Below are positions 31,179 through 39,737 of a stretch of 39,737 nucleotides of DNA, piece by piece. Each line of letters begins with the position of its first letter. The stretch's first letter is position 1. The position numbers were made by a program, and so were the translations under genes. The stretch is from an uncultured Pseudomonadota bacterium (GTDB taxonomy: Bacteria > Pseudomonadota > Gammaproteobacteria > Steroidobacterales > Steroidobacteraceae). The notes beneath the pieces were generated by a model that was not told the DNA's origin, did no database searches, and saw only the letters and a program-made list of their open reading frames with translations. The stretch is taken from assembly GCA_903884235.1 (NCBI GenBank), contig CAISEB010000042.1, positions 1-39,737 of the forward strand, given 5' to 3'.

Positions 31179-32077
31179 ATGTGCACGTAGTGATCGATCA
31201 GCAGCGCCGCGAACAGGTACATCAGGTACGAGATCGACCAGCGGAACGTACGCATCGGCAGGTCCGCGCGGGGCTTGCGATACAGCTGCCAGGCGAGGCG
31301 CAGGAACATCACGTCGAGCACGAGCGCGGCACCGACGTAGATCAGACCACACAGGCCCGTCAGCCATGGCAGTACCGTGACGAGCGCGAGGATCACCGTG
31401 TACAGCAGGATGTGCAGGCGCGTGAGCTCGACGCCGTACGCCACGGGCAGCATCGGCATGCCGATCTTCGCGTACTCGTCGCGACGCGCGATCGCCAGCG
31501 CCCAGAAGTGCGGCGGCGTCCAGGCGAAGATGATCAGGAACAGGATCAGCGCGTTCGGATCGACCGTGTTGGTGACCGCCGCCCAGCCGAGCACGGGCGG
31601 CGCGGCGCCGGCGGCACCGCCGATCACGATGTTCTGCGGCGTCGCGCGCTTCAGCCACACGGTGTAGACGATCGCGTAGCCGATGAGGCTGACGAAGGTC
31701 AGCATCGCGGTCAGCGGGTTCACGAACACCGCCAGCATCACCATCGCCAGCGTCGCGAGCACGAGCGCGAACGCTACTGCCTGCGAATCGGTCACCGTGC
31801 CCGTGGGCAGCGGGCGATGGCGCGTGCGCGCCATCTCCGAGTCGATGCGCTGGTCGATGACATGGTTGATCGCGGCGGCCGATGAGGCGGCGAGCCAGAT
31901 GCCGAGCGTGCCGAGCACGAGTGCCCTGAGCGGCGGCAGGCCGGGCACCGAGAGCAGCGTGCCGACGATCGAGGTGAATGCGATCAATAGCACGACCTTG
32001 GGCTTCGTCAGCTCGAGGTACTCGCGCCAGAGTGGCGCGGCGGTCGACAGCGGCGGGGTGGCGGGGCTCGTGGCCAT
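31169..32077 (-). CDS. ctaB: Protoheme IX farnesyltransferase (heme O synthase)
   Basis: CtaB/CyoE adds a farnesyl group to heme b to make heme O in the inner membrane. The 302-residue sequence is a UbiA-superfamily membrane protein with about nine helices and the conserved motifs LTKPKVVLLI at the start, NHVIDQRIDSEMARTRHRPLP (the diphosphate-binding NxxxDxxxD type), WAAVTNTVDPNALILFLIIFAWTPPHFWALA and RRDEYAKIGMPMLPVAYG. It lies downstream of ctaA, 84 bp away on the same strand, as in many cytochrome oxidase assembly operons. The pair supplies heme A for an aa3-type oxidase. Confidence 0.97.
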   Translation of the reverse strand: MATSPATPPLSTAAPLWREYLELTKPKVVLLIAFTSIVGTLLSVPGLPPLRALVLGTLGIWLAASSAAAINHVIDQRIDSEMARTRHRPLPTGTVTDSQAVAFALVLATLAMVMLAVFVNPLTAMLTFVSLIGYAIVYTVWLKRATPQNIVIGGAAGAAPPVLGWAAVTNTVDPNALILFLIIFAWTPPHFWALAIARRDEYAKIGMPMLPVAYGVELTRLHILLYTVILALVTVLPWLTGLCGLIYVGAALVLDVMFLRLAWQLYRKPRADLPMRTFRWSISYLMYLFAALLIDHYVHIRI

Positions 32078-32161
32078 GGCGGGCGGGGCGATCGGGGGCG
32101 GGACGCGCCGTGGCAGTGCGGCGGGGGGCGCAGCCTACCACGAAGCCGGCCTTGGGCTCCC

Positions 32162-33217
32162 TCAGCGGGGCGGGCGGGACACGCTGCGCCGGCCGTCGGC
32201 GCTCGAGAACCGGATCACGCTTGGCGCGGGCCACAGCTGGCGCAGCAGCGACAGCGTCGCGAGCAGCAGCAGGGCGGCACCGAGGTTGTGGCCGGTGCCG
32301 AGCCACAGCGGGAACCCCTGCCAGATGAGGTTCATGCCGATCAGCCACTGCAGCCCGACAGCGCCGGCGAGGACGACCGCGGCGAGCCTGACGCCGCCGT
32401 TCTGGGCGCGGCGGAACGCGCCGAGCGAGAGCAGCAGCAGCAGGGTCCCGGCGACGAGCGCCCCGAGGCGGTGCGTGACCTGGATGGCGGTGCGAGCCGG
32501 CTGCCCGAGCACGCCACCGGCGTAGTCCACGCCCGGGCCGTGGGACAGCACGAACGCGTTGCCGAAGTCCGTCCGGGGCCACAGGGTGCCCTGGCAGGTC
32601 GGGAAGTCCGGGCAGGCGACCGCGGCGTAGTTGGTCGAGGTCCAGCCGCCGAGCAGGATCTGGCAGCCGAGCGCGGCGAAGGCGACCAGCGCGAGGCGCC
32701 GCACGGGCCGTTCCGCCGCCTTGACGTCGCGCCGGGTCGGGGCCAGCGACAGCCACCACAGCAGGCCGAGCGTCGTGAGGCCGCCGGCGAGGTGCAGCGT
32801 GACGATCAGCGGCTTCAGCAGCAGGGTCACCGTGAACGCGCCGAGCGCCCCCTGCAGGCCGACGACGCCGACCAGGACGAGGGGCAGGATCCGGGGCTGG
32901 GCCGGGTCGCGCCGGTTCCAGACGGAGTAGATCGCGAGCCCCAGGATCACGAGCCCGAGGGCGCCGGCGATGTAGCGGTGCACCATCTCGTGCATCGCCT
33001 TCTGGTACTCGAACGGCCGGCCCGCGTAGGCACCGGTCGCATCGACCGCCGCCACCTGCGAGGGGTGCACGTGCCCGTAGCAGCCCGGCCAGTCCGGGCA
33101 GCCAAGGCCCGCGTCGGTGAGCCGGACCCAGGCGCCGACCACGACGACGATCAGCGCGAACAGCGCGCCGAGGCGCGCCGCGCGGCGGAACCAGGTCAGG
33201 GAGGTCGAGTACTGCAA
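32162..33217 (-). CDS. ctaA: Heme A synthase (COX15/CtaA)
   Basis: CtaA oxidises the C-8 methyl of heme O to the formyl group of heme A. The 351-residue COX15-type protein has eight predicted helices, the LTDAGLGCPDWPGCYGHVHP motif at about 32-51, HEMVHRYIAGALGLVILG with heme-ligand histidines, and a second half of matching architecture with THRLGALVAGTLLL. It starts at TTG (33217) with little ribosome-binding signal. It is followed by ctaB. The upstream neighbour in common oxidase operons (the SCO-like protein of 39259-39737) is here separated from it by the formate dehydrogenase operon and a racemase. Confidence 0.96.
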   Translation of the reverse strand: MQYSTSLTWFRRAARLGALFALIVVVVGAWVRLTDAGLGCPDWPGCYGHVHPSQVAAVDATGAYAGRPFEYQKAMHEMVHRYIAGALGLVILGLAIYSVWNRRDPAQPRILPLVLVGVVGLQGALGAFTVTLLLKPLIVTLHLAGGLTTLGLLWWLSLAPTRRDVKAAERPVRRLALVAFAALGCQILLGGWTSTNYAAVACPDFPTCQGTLWPRTDFGNAFVLSHGPGVDYAGGVLGQPARTAIQVTHRLGALVAGTLLLLLSLGAFRRAQNGGVRLAAVVLAGAVGLQWLIGMNLIWQGFPLWLGTGHNLGAALLLLATLSLLRQLWPAPSVIRFSSADGRRSVSRPPR

Positions 33218-33281
33218 GGCAACGGTCCGTCAGCCGCCCGGAGGGGCGGGTCGGCAGTGTTGCGGATTCCGGGCGGGGACG

Positions 33282-33515
33282 CTACCCCGCCTTCCTGGCC
33301 GCCGCGGCGGCGAGAATCTCGACCGCGGCCCGGCCGACCGGGCTGAAGTCGGCGTGCCCGGCCTGCCAGATCTCGACGATCTGGCGGCGCATCCGCGGAT
33401 CCCAGCTGCGCGTGATGTGGCCGGCGACCTCGACCGCGGCTTCCGCCTCCGGGTTCGCCGGGGCGAAGAACTCGCTGATGTCGTTGACCATCCGCACCAG
33501 GGTGTCGGCGTGCAT
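33282..33515 (-). CDS. fdsD: Formate dehydrogenase delta subunit
   Basis: This small 77-residue protein has the FdsD pattern: LVRMVNDISEFFA at the start, EVAGHITRSWDPRMRRQIVEIWQAG in the middle, and a helical end. FdsD is needed for assembly or stability of NAD-dependent molybdenum formate dehydrogenases. It is the last gene of the leftward fdsGBAD operon, 28 bp after fdsA. The usual chaperone gene fdhD/fdsC is not seen in the window and presumably lies elsewhere. Confidence 0.92.
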   Translation of the reverse strand: MHADTLVRMVNDISEFFAPANPEAEAAVEVAGHITRSWDPRMRRQIVEIWQAGHADFSPVGRAAVEILAAAAARKAG

Positions 33516-33543
33516 CGAGTGTCTCCCGTCTCTGCCCAGACCG

Positions 33544-36417
33544 TCAGACGGCCGCGGGCGTCGTGTGCCGCGAGGGCAGCCGCGTCTCGCGGTTCTGCCG
33601 GAAGCGGATCTGCCAGTCGAGCGGCTTGTCGACCTTCACCACCTCGACCGCCGTGACCTTGTACTCGGGGCAGTTGGTCGCCCAGTCCGAGTTGTCGGTG
33701 GTGACGACGTTCGCGCCCGACTCCGGGAAGTGGAACGTCGTGTAGATCACGCCCGGCTGCACCTTGTCGGTCACCGTCGCGCGCAGCACCGTCTCGCCGG
33801 CGCGGCTCGTGATGCCGATCCAGTCGCCGTCGGCGATGCCGCGCGTCTCGGCGTCGTGCGGGTGGATCTCGACGCGATCCTCGCTGTGCCAGACGTTGTT
33901 GGACGTGCGGCGCGTCTGCGCGCCGACGTTGTACTGCGACAGCACGCGCCCGGTCGTCAGCAGCAGCGGGAAGCGCGAGGTGGAGCGCTCGCGCGTCGCG
34001 ACGTACTCGGTGACGAAGAACTTGCCCTTGCCGCGCACGAACGCGTCGATGTGCATGGTCGGCGTGCCTTCCGGGGCCTCGTCGTTGCACGGCCACTGGA
34101 TGGAGCCGAGGCGATCGAGCTTCTCGTAGCTGACGCCGGTGAACGTCGGCATCAGGCTCGCGATCTCGTCCATGATCTGCGACGGATGGTCGTAGTGCAT
34201 CGGGTAGCCGAGCGCGTTGGCGAGGCGCATCGTGACTTCCCAGTCGGCGAGGCCCGGCAGCGGCTCCATGACCTTGCGGACGCGCGAGATGCGACGCTCG
34301 GCGTTCGTGAACGTGCCGTCCTTCTCGAGGAACGAGGAGCCCGGCAGCAGCACGTGCGCGAACTTCGCGGTCTCGCACATGAAGATGTCCTGCACCACCA
34401 GGCACTCGAGCGCGGTCAGCGCGGCGACCACGTGCTGCGTGTTCGGGTCCGACTGCGCGAGGTCCTCGCCCTGGATGTACATGCCGCGGAACGAGCCGTC
34501 GAGCGCCGCCTCGAACATGTTCGGGATGCGCAGGCCCGCCTCGTTGTCGAGGGTGACGCCCCACGCCTTCTCGAACGTGGCGCGCACCACCGGGTCGGAG
34601 ACGTGGCGGTAGCCCGGCAGCTCGTGCGGGAACGAGCCCATGTCGCACGAGCCCTGCACGTTGTTCTGGCCGCGCAGCGGGTTCACGCCCACGCCCTCGC
34701 GGCCGACGTTGCCGGTCGCCATCGCGAGGTTCGCGATGCCGAGCACGGTCGTGCTGCCCTGGCTGTGCTCGGTGACGCCGAGGCCGTAGTAGATCGCGCC
34801 GTTCGGCACCGACGCGTACAGGCGCGCGGCGGCGCGCACGACGTCCGCGGCCACGCCGGTCACGGCCTCCATGGCCTCCGGCGAGTTGCGCTTGTCCGCG
34901 ACGAACGCGCGCCACTTGTCGAACGAGGGCATCTCGCAGCGCGCCGCGACGAAGTCCTCCCGGACGAGGCCTTCGGTGACGACAACGTGCGCGAGCGCAT
35001 TGATCATCGCGACGTTGGTGCCGGGGCGCAGCTGCAGGTGGTGCGCGGCGACGACGTGCGGGCTGTCGACCAGGGCGATCTTGCGCGGGTCGATGACGAT
35101 CAGCTTCGTGCCGGCGCGCAGCGCGCGCTTCAGCTGCGAGGCGAACACCGGATGGCCTTCGGTCGGATTCGCGCCCATCAGAATCACGACATCGGACTTC
35201 ATCACCGAGGTGAACGCCTGGGTGCCCGCGGACTCGCCGAGCGTCTGCTTGAGGCCGTAGCCGGTCGGCGAATGGCACACGCGCGCGCAGGTGTCGACGT
35301 TGTTGTTGCCGAACGCGGCGCGGATCAGCTTCTGGACGAGGAAGGTCTCCTCGTTGGTGCAGCGCGAGGAGGTGATGCCACCGACCGCGCCCTTGCCGTA
35401 CTTGGCCTGGATGCGCTTGAACTCGCGCGCGGCGTGGCCGATCGCCTCGTCCCAGCCGACCTCGCGCCACGGATCCGAGAGCGTGGCGCGGATCATCGGC
35501 GTCGTGATGCGGTCGGCATGCGTCGCGTAGCCGTAGGCGAAGCGGCCCTTCACGCACGCATGACCCTGGTTCGCGTGGCCGGCACGGTTCGGCACCATGC
35601 GCGCCACCTTGCCGTCCGCGACCTCGGCCTTCAGCGAGCAGCCGACGCCGCAGTAGGCACAGGTCGTGGTCACCGCCTGCACCGGCGCGGGCGCCGTGAG
35701 CAGCGACTTCTCCGACAGCGCCGCGGTCGGGCAGGCCTCGACGCACGCGCCGCAGGAGACGCACTCGGACTCGACGAACGGCTCCGCGGCGCTCGCGGCC
35801 ACCTGCGAGGCGAGTCCGCGGCCCTGGATGGTCAGTGCCAGCGTGCCCTGGGTCTCGTCACAGGCGCGCACGCAGCGCGAGCAGACGATGCAGAGCTCGG
35901 GGTTGAAGTTGAAGTACGGGTTCGAGTGATCGGGCTCGAACGCGACGGCGCGCGATTCGGCGGTGACGCGCGGCGGGCAGGCGTCGCCGGCGAGGTAGGG
36001 GCTGCCGGTCACGCCGTGCAGCTGCGCCATGTCCTGCAGTTCGCAATGCTTGTCGGCCGGGCAGCCGTCGCACTCGAGCGGGTGCTCGGAGACGTACAGC
36101 TCGACCACGCCCTTCCGGAGCTGCGTCAACTTCGGGCTCTCGGTGCGCACCTTCATGCCATCGGCGACCAGCGTCGTGCACGACGCCGGGTAGCCCTTGC
36201 GGCCGTCGATCTCGACGAGGCACAGGCGGCAGGAGCCGAAGGACTTCAGGCTGTCGGTCGCGCACAGCTTCGGGATGCTGATCCCGGCGAGCGCGGCGGC
36301 CCGCATCACCGAGGTGCCATCCGGCACGGCGAAGGGGCGTCCGTCCAGCTCGATGTTCACCATCGTCGAGGACGTGGACGGCGGGGTGCCGAGGTCAGTG
36401 TGGTCGATCGAGTACAT
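33544..36417 (-). CDS. fdsA: NAD-dependent formate dehydrogenase alpha (catalytic) subunit
   Basis: The catalytic subunit oxidises formate to CO2 at a bis-MGD molybdenum centre in the cytoplasm. The 957-residue protein has an N-terminal [2Fe-2S] domain (C52, C63, C66, C80), a His/Cys cluster (H112 with C116, C119, C125), two ferredoxin-type [4Fe-4S] motifs (C176-C186 and C219-C229), a further [4Fe-4S] site CAYCGVGC from C253 with C288, and then the molybdopterin domain. The molybdenum-ligand cysteine is C381 in ARVCHSPTG, so it is a Cys (not selenocysteine) enzyme. Electrons pass to FdsB/FdsG and NAD. It lies between fdsB (25 bp away) and fdsD. Confidence 0.96.
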   Translation of the reverse strand: MYSIDHTDLGTPPSTSSTMVNIELDGRPFAVPDGTSVMRAAALAGISIPKLCATDSLKSFGSCRLCLVEIDGRKGYPASCTTLVADGMKVRTESPKLTQLRKGVVELYVSEHPLECDGCPADKHCELQDMAQLHGVTGSPYLAGDACPPRVTAESRAVAFEPDHSNPYFNFNPELCIVCSRCVRACDETQGTLALTIQGRGLASQVAASAAEPFVESECVSCGACVEACPTAALSEKSLLTAPAPVQAVTTTCAYCGVGCSLKAEVADGKVARMVPNRAGHANQGHACVKGRFAYGYATHADRITTPMIRATLSDPWREVGWDEAIGHAAREFKRIQAKYGKGAVGGITSSRCTNEETFLVQKLIRAAFGNNNVDTCARVCHSPTGYGLKQTLGESAGTQAFTSVMKSDVVILMGANPTEGHPVFASQLKRALRAGTKLIVIDPRKIALVDSPHVVAAHHLQLRPGTNVAMINALAHVVVTEGLVREDFVAARCEMPSFDKWRAFVADKRNSPEAMEAVTGVAADVVRAAARLYASVPNGAIYYGLGVTEHSQGSTTVLGIANLAMATGNVGREGVGVNPLRGQNNVQGSCDMGSFPHELPGYRHVSDPVVRATFEKAWGVTLDNEAGLRIPNMFEAALDGSFRGMYIQGEDLAQSDPNTQHVVAALTALECLVVQDIFMCETAKFAHVLLPGSSFLEKDGTFTNAERRISRVRKVMEPLPGLADWEVTMRLANALGYPMHYDHPSQIMDEIASLMPTFTGVSYEKLDRLGSIQWPCNDEAPEGTPTMHIDAFVRGKGKFFVTEYVATRERSTSRFPLLLTTGRVLSQYNVGAQTRRTSNNVWHSEDRVEIHPHDAETRGIADGDWIGITSRAGETVLRATVTDKVQPGVIYTTFHFPESGANVVTTDNSDWATNCPEYKVTAVEVVKVDKPLDWQIRFRQNRETRLPSRHTTPAAV

Positions 36418-36442
36418 GCGATTGCGTCCCTGGGTGGGTCGT

Positions 36443-37969
36443 TCAGTGCCGGTGGCGCGGCGCGAAGTCGTCCGGGAAGTGCTTGAGCGCGCTCTGCACC
36501 GGGAACGGCGTCATGCCGCCGAGGCCGCAGAGGGAGCCCTGGATCATCGTCTCGCAGAGATCGTCGAGGAGCCGGCGCTGCTCGTCCGGGCGATCGCCCG
36601 CGAGCAGGCCGTCGATGACGTTTGCGCCGCGGGTCGAGCCGATGCGGCACGGCGTGCACTTGCCGCACGACTCGATCGCGCAGAACTCGAACGCGTAGCG
36701 CGCGAGCTTCGCCATGTCGGCGGTGTCGTCGAATACGACGATGCCGCCGTGGCCGACGAGCGCGCCGACCGCGGTGAACGCCTCGTAGTCCATCGGCGTG
36801 TCGAAGTGCTGCGGCGGCACGTAGGCGCCGAGCGGTCCACCGACCTGGACGGCCTTGATCGGCCGCCCGGACACGGTGCCGCCGCCGTAGTCATAGAGCA
36901 GCTCGCGCAGCGTGACGCCGAACGCGCGCTCGACGAGGCCGCCGCGCTTCAGGTTGCCGGCGAGCTGCATGGGCAGCGTGCCCATCGAGCGGCCGACGCC
37001 GTAGTTCTTGTAGAAGTCCGCGCCCCTGGCGAGGATCACCGGCACCGAGGCCAGCGAGATCACGTTGTTGACGATCGTCGGGCAGCCGAACAGGCCCTTG
37101 ATGGCAGGCAACGGCGGGCGCACGCGGACCTCGCCGCGCTTGCCCTCGAGGCTCTCCAGCATCGAGGTTTCCTCGCCGCAGACATACGCACCGGCCGCGA
37201 CGCGCACGTCGAGCTCGAAGCGCTTGCCGCTGCCGCAGACGTTCCCGCCGAGGTAGCCGGCCGCGGTCGCGGCCGCGATCGCGATCCGGAGCGCCGCGAT
37301 CGCCTCGGGGTACTCGACGCGGCAGTAGATGTAGCCCTGCGTCGCGCCGACCGCGATGCCGGCGATCGTCATGCCCTCGACGAGGGTCAGCGGATCGCCT
37401 TCCATCAGCATGCGGTCCGCGAACGTGCCCGAGTCGCCCTCGTCGGCGTTGCAGGTCACGTACTTCTGCGAGGCGGCCTGGTCGTGGACCGTCTTCCACT
37501 TGATGCCGGTCGGGAACGCCGCGCCGCCGCGGCCGCGCAGCCCAGAATCCGTGACCGCCTTGACCACGTCCGCGGGCGCCATCGCGAGCGCCTTGGCGAG
37601 ACCCGCGTAGCCGCCGTGCGCGACGTAGTCCGCGACCGAGGCGGGATCGACGATGCCGACGCGCGCGAAGGTCAATCGCTGCTGGCTCTTCAGCCACGGA
37701 TGCTCGTCGACGACGCCGACGTTGAGCGGGTGCGCGCCGTCCTTCGCGATCGCCGCGAGGATGCCCGGCACGTCGGCGGCGGCGACGGGGCCGTAGCCCA
37801 CGCGGCCGGCCGGCGTCACGACCTCGACCAGCGGCTCGAGCCAGAGGATGCCGCGCGAACCGTTGCGGACGATCTCGACACCGGGCGCGGCGGCGAACGC
37901 CTGCGCGACTTCATCGGCGCCGAGCGAGAGCGCGGTCGCGTCCTTGGGGACGTAGATGCGGACGATCAC
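36443..37969 (-). CDS. fdsB: Formate dehydrogenase beta (NADH-site) subunit
   Basis: FdsB is the diaphorase half of the enzyme, homologous to NuoF, carrying FMN and a [4Fe-4S] cluster and reducing NAD. The 508-residue protein shows the NAD/FMN loop [37 protein letters not shown]-like acidic regions, and [16 protein letters not shown] with the cluster cysteines near the end. It starts with GTG overlapping the fdsG stop (GTGA, 37966-37969). The N-terminal 120 residues form the extra domain seen in Fds-type beta subunits. Confidence 0.96.
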   Translation of the reverse strand: MIVRIYVPKDATALSLGADEVAQAFAAAPGVEIVRNGSRGILWLEPLVEVVTPAGRVGYGPVAAADVPGILAAIAKDGAHPLNVGVVDEHPWLKSQQRLTFARVGIVDPASVADYVAHGGYAGLAKALAMAPADVVKAVTDSGLRGRGGAAFPTGIKWKTVHDQAASQKYVTCNADEGDSGTFADRMLMEGDPLTLVEGMTIAGIAVGATQGYIYCRVEYPEAIAALRIAIAAATAAGYLGGNVCGSGKRFELDVRVAAGAYVCGEETSMLESLEGKRGEVRVRPPLPAIKGLFGCPTIVNNVISLASVPVILARGADFYKNYGVGRSMGTLPMQLAGNLKRGGLVERAFGVTLRELLYDYGGGTVSGRPIKAVQVGGPLGAYVPPQHFDTPMDYEAFTAVGALVGHGGIVVFDDTADMAKLARYAFEFCAIESCGKCTPCRIGSTRGANVIDGLLAGDRPDEQRRLLDDLCETMIQGSLCGLGGMTPFPVQSALKHFPDDFAPRHRH

Positions 37970-38442
37970 TTCGACTCCCCGGCGGCCAGCAGCGCATCGA
38001 AGCGCTCCGCGGTGACGGCGCCGTGCAGGCGCCCATCAATGCGGACCGCGGGACCGGTCGCACAGTTCCCAAGGCAGTACACGGCCTCGAGCGTGGTCGC
38101 CCCGTCGGTGGTGGTCTCGTGGAAGTCGACGCCGAGGCGAGACTTCGCGTGCGCCTCGAGCGCGGCGCCGCCACGGGCCTGGCAGGCCTCCGCGCGGCAC
38201 ACTTGGACGACGCGGCGTCCGGGCTTGTGGGTGCGGAAGTAGTGATAGAAGGTCACGACGCCATGCACTTCGGCGCGCGACAGGTGCAGCGCCTCGGCAA
38301 TGCGCGGGATCCCCGCCGTCGGGATGTAGCCGAGACTGTCCTGGACACCGTGCAACACGACCAGCAGCGGACCCGGCTGCTGGCCAAACCGTTCGATCGC
38401 CGCTTCGACGGCGGCCAGTTCATGCGCCTCAGGACTCGACAC
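37966..38442 (-). CDS. fdsG: Formate dehydrogenase gamma (NuoE-like) subunit
   Basis: FdsG resembles NuoE: a thioredoxin-like [2Fe-2S] protein with the four ligand cysteines in [11 protein letters not shown] and [10 protein letters not shown]. An N-terminal helical part contains [18 protein letters not shown] and [20 protein letters not shown] at 38442 (VSSPEAHEL) preceded by GAGGGG gives 158 residues, the usual length; the longer open frame upstream is unlikely. It is the first gene of the fdsGBAD operon, so its promoter should lie in the 120-bp gap before the divergent racemase gene. Confidence 0.94.
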   Translation of the reverse strand: MSSPEAHELAAVEAAIERFGQQPGPLLVVLHGVQDSLGYIPTAGIPRIAEALHLSRAEVHGVVTFYHYFRTHKPGRRVVQVCRAEACQARGGAALEAHAKSRLGVDFHETTTDGATTLEAVYCLGNCATGPAVRIDGRLHGAVTAERFDALLAAGESK

Positions 38443-38562
38443 AGGGATACCCCTCGCAGATCTCGAAATGGCGCGCGCGACCGGGCCACGCCGCCTGTAA
38501 CCAAGGGCGGTAGCATAGGCATTCCGGGACCAATCCCATGCCAAAAAGCGTCACAGACTATC

Positions 38563-39258
38563 GTGAAAAGGATCGGAATCATCGGTGGTGCCAGCAACCA
38601 GGCCACGGCGGAGTACTACCGGCTCCTGAACGCCGAGGTGAACCGCCGTCTGGGGGGCTGGAACACGGCGGAAGTCGTTGTCAGTTCGATGAATTTCGCC
38701 CTGGCCGAGCGGTGGGTCCGGACCGGTGACTGGGACGCGGCGGGCCGCGACCTCGCCGCGCGCGCCGAGGTCCTCGAGCAGGCGGGCTGCGCGGCCTTCC
38801 TGTGTGCGTCGAACACGCTGCACCGGGTCGCCGACGCGTTCACCGCCGGCCGTTCGATCCCGTTCCTGCACGTGGTCGATGCGACCGGCGCCGAGATCCG
38901 CGCCCGCGGGCTCGGCCGGGTCGCCCTGCTCGGCACCCGGCCCGTGATGGCGCAGGACTTCCTGAAGCGCCGCTACCGGGGGCGGTTCGGGATCGACATC
39001 GTGGTGCCGGACGCCGCGGAGTGCGATGACCTCGACCGGATCATCTTCGACGAGCTGTGCCACGGGCGCTTCCTGCCCGAGTCGAAGGCCCGCTATCTCG
39101 CGATCGTCGATGGCCTCGCCCTGGCGGGCGCGGAAGGCGTGATCCTCGGCTGTACCGAGATCCCGCTGCTGATCCAGCAGGCGGACCGACCGGCGCTGCC
39201 GTTCCTCGACACGGTCGCGCTGCACGTCCGGGCGGCCGTGGACTTCGCGCTCGGCTGA
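38563..39258 (+). CDS. Aspartate/glutamate racemase-family protein
   Basis: This 231-residue cofactor-independent amino-acid racemase has the N-terminal KRIGIIGGASNQATAEYYRLLN segment, a first catalytic Cys in FLCASNTLHRVAD and the second in VILGCTEIPLLI, as in AspR/YgeA-type enzymes. Substrate specificity (Asp, Glu or broader) cannot be read. The start is GTG at 38563; an ATG at 38538 is in another frame. It is divergent from fdsG and convergent with the SCO-like gene, so it stands alone as a single gene between two leftward operons. Confidence 0.91.
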   Translation: MKRIGIIGGASNQATAEYYRLLNAEVNRRLGGWNTAEVVVSSMNFALAERWVRTGDWDAAGRDLAARAEVLEQAGCAAFLCASNTLHRVADAFTAGRSIPFLHVVDATGAEIRARGLGRVALLGTRPVMAQDFLKRRYRGRFGIDIVVPDAAECDDLDRIIFDELCHGRFLPESKARYLAIVDGLALAGAEGVILGCTEIPLLIQQADRPALPFLDTVALHVRAAVDFALG

Positions 39259-39266
39259 TCAGCCGA
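39251..39266. terminator. 16-bp perfect palindrome at abutting stop codons
   Basis: TCGGCTGATCAGCCGA (39251-39266) is a perfect palindrome that contains the TGA stop of the racemase gene (39256-39258) and, on the other strand, the stop of the SCO-like gene (39259-39261). As RNA it could form only a tight stem. Termination is inferred and unproven; there is no T-run. Confidence 0.3.
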
Positions 39267-39737
39267 TGTGCGAGAGCCTGAGCAGCTTCTCGAGGTCCTT
39301 GATCAGGCCCTTCGGCTCGGAGCCCGCGGGGTAGCTCATCACGAGGTTGCCGAGCGGGTCGACGACGTAGATGCGTCCGGCCTCGGCGACCGCGGGAAAC
39401 GGCTCGAGCAGGGTCCGGCCCGCAGCGGAGTCCACCCAGGCGACGATGAGGTCCGGCTCCGCCTTGACCTCGGTCGCCGCGCAGCAGGGCGAGGCGCCGA
39501 GCAGCACGCGCTGCACGCGGTCACGCTCCCGGTCCATCGCGACGCGCACGTTGCGCAGCGTCGCCAGATCCTTCGCGCAGGCCTCGGCGCACCGCTCGCC
39601 GACGACGAGCAGCAGCGACCACTTGCCGCGCAGGAAGCGCGCGTTCGTCGGCGCGCCGGCCGGCGTGCCGAGGCTCGCTTCCGCAAGCGGACGCGCAGGC
39701 TCGAGCAGTTCGCCGTGCGCGACGCGCTTCGCCGTGT
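39259..39737 (-). CDS. SCO-like cytochrome-oxidase-associated protein (C-terminal part, cut by window end)
   Basis: This is the leftward reading frame open to the window edge, of which about 158 residues are visible. Its start lies beyond 39737. The visible part (HGELLEPARPL, FLRGKWSLLLVVGERCAEACAKDLATLRNVRVAM, RVQRVLLGASPCC, GRIYVVDPLGNLVMSYPAGSEPKGLIKDLEKLLRLS) matches the small thioredoxin-fold SCO1-like proteins that sit between surf1 and ctaA in many oxidase operons; CAEAC is its CxxxC copper or redox motif. They are thought to help copper-centre assembly. An internal GTG at 39549 is not the real start. Confidence 0.85.
   Translation of the reverse strand, partial: TAKRVAHGELLEPARPLAEASLGTPAGAPTNARFLRGKWSLLLVVGERCAEACAKDLATLRNVRVAMDRERDRVQRVLLGASPCCAATEVKAEPDLIVAWVDSAAGRTLLEPFPAVAEAGRIYVVDPLGNLVMSYPAGSEPKGLIKDLEKLLRLSHIG

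Noticed and set aside
33544-36417. Selenocysteine formate dehydrogenase
   Set aside because: The metal-ligand position is an ordinary Cys (C381) and no in-frame TGA occurs there.
33412-36486. 1024-codon plus-strand frame opposite fdsA
   Set aside because: It is antisense to a full molybdenum formate dehydrogenase subunit and has no recognisable domain.
1-39737. CRISPR arrays, tRNA genes, riboswitches and insertion sequences
   Set aside because: I saw no regularly spaced repeats, no cloverleaf-like sequence with T-loop signature, no known riboswitch core, and no transposase motif; a covariance-model search was not possible.

Overview
The window is a stretch of chromosome from a high-GC Gram-negative bacterium, most likely a gammaproteobacterium of the Xanthomonadales/Nevskiales/Steroidobacteraceae kind. 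The evidence is the conserved order gmk-rpoZ-spoT-ridA-recG followed by ubiC-ubiA, a SpoT-type (RxKD) alarmone enzyme, a TonB-dependent receptor, lipoproteins with clear lipoboxes, and cytochrome-oxidase assembly genes (ctaA, ctaB, a SCO-like protein). Species cannot be assigned from sequence reading alone. No tRNA, rRNA, CRISPR array or intact transposase was seen.

Region 1 (about 1-6600) is by eye lower in GC and less biased in codon use than the rest, and looks like accessory DNA. It holds a tight leftward four-gene operon: a MazG-like NTP pyrophosphohydrolase, a DUF2075 helicase with an N-terminal PD-(D/E)XK-like nuclease, an EVE-like/HNH endonuclease, and an uncharacterised 185-residue protein. 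I read this as a candidate anti-phage system. A palindromic operator-like cluster lies upstream. Next come a decayed membrane-anchored gene (one in-frame stop plus one frameshift) and an AbrB/PIN toxin-antitoxin pair with its own palindrome.

Region 2 (about 6590-13060) is high-GC accessory metabolism and envelope: DOPA-dioxygenase-like, VOC and EthD small proteins, a DUF4386 membrane protein, a lipoprotein, a zinc-ribbon/RDD protein fused to a type IV pilin-like domain, and a TonB-dependent receptor.

Region 3 (13198-20451) is the core block gmk, rpoZ, spoT, ridA, recG, ubiC, ubiA, mostly tightly spaced or overlapping: GMP phosphorylation, RNA polymerase omega, ppGpp metabolism, enamine detoxification, fork rescue and the first two steps of ubiquinone synthesis.

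Region 4 (20456-31150) has small envelope proteins, a HIT hydrolase, an S41 protease lipoprotein, CtlX, and an Lrp regulator divergent from a saccharopine-dehydrogenase-like/aldehyde-dehydrogenase pair that probably degrades lysine. It continues with a GNAT, an aminotransferase, a yqjD-yqjE-yqjK-like set and a YcbL-like metallo-hydrolase.

Region 5 (31169-39737) contains heme O/heme A synthesis (ctaB, ctaA), a complete NAD-dependent molybdenum formate dehydrogenase operon (fdsGBAD), an Asp/Glu-type racemase, and the C-terminal part of a SCO-like oxidase-associated protein. The formate dehydrogenase operon and racemase sit between genes that are commonly adjacent in cytochrome oxidase operons, which suggests an insertion that links formate oxidation to the aa3-type respiratory chain.
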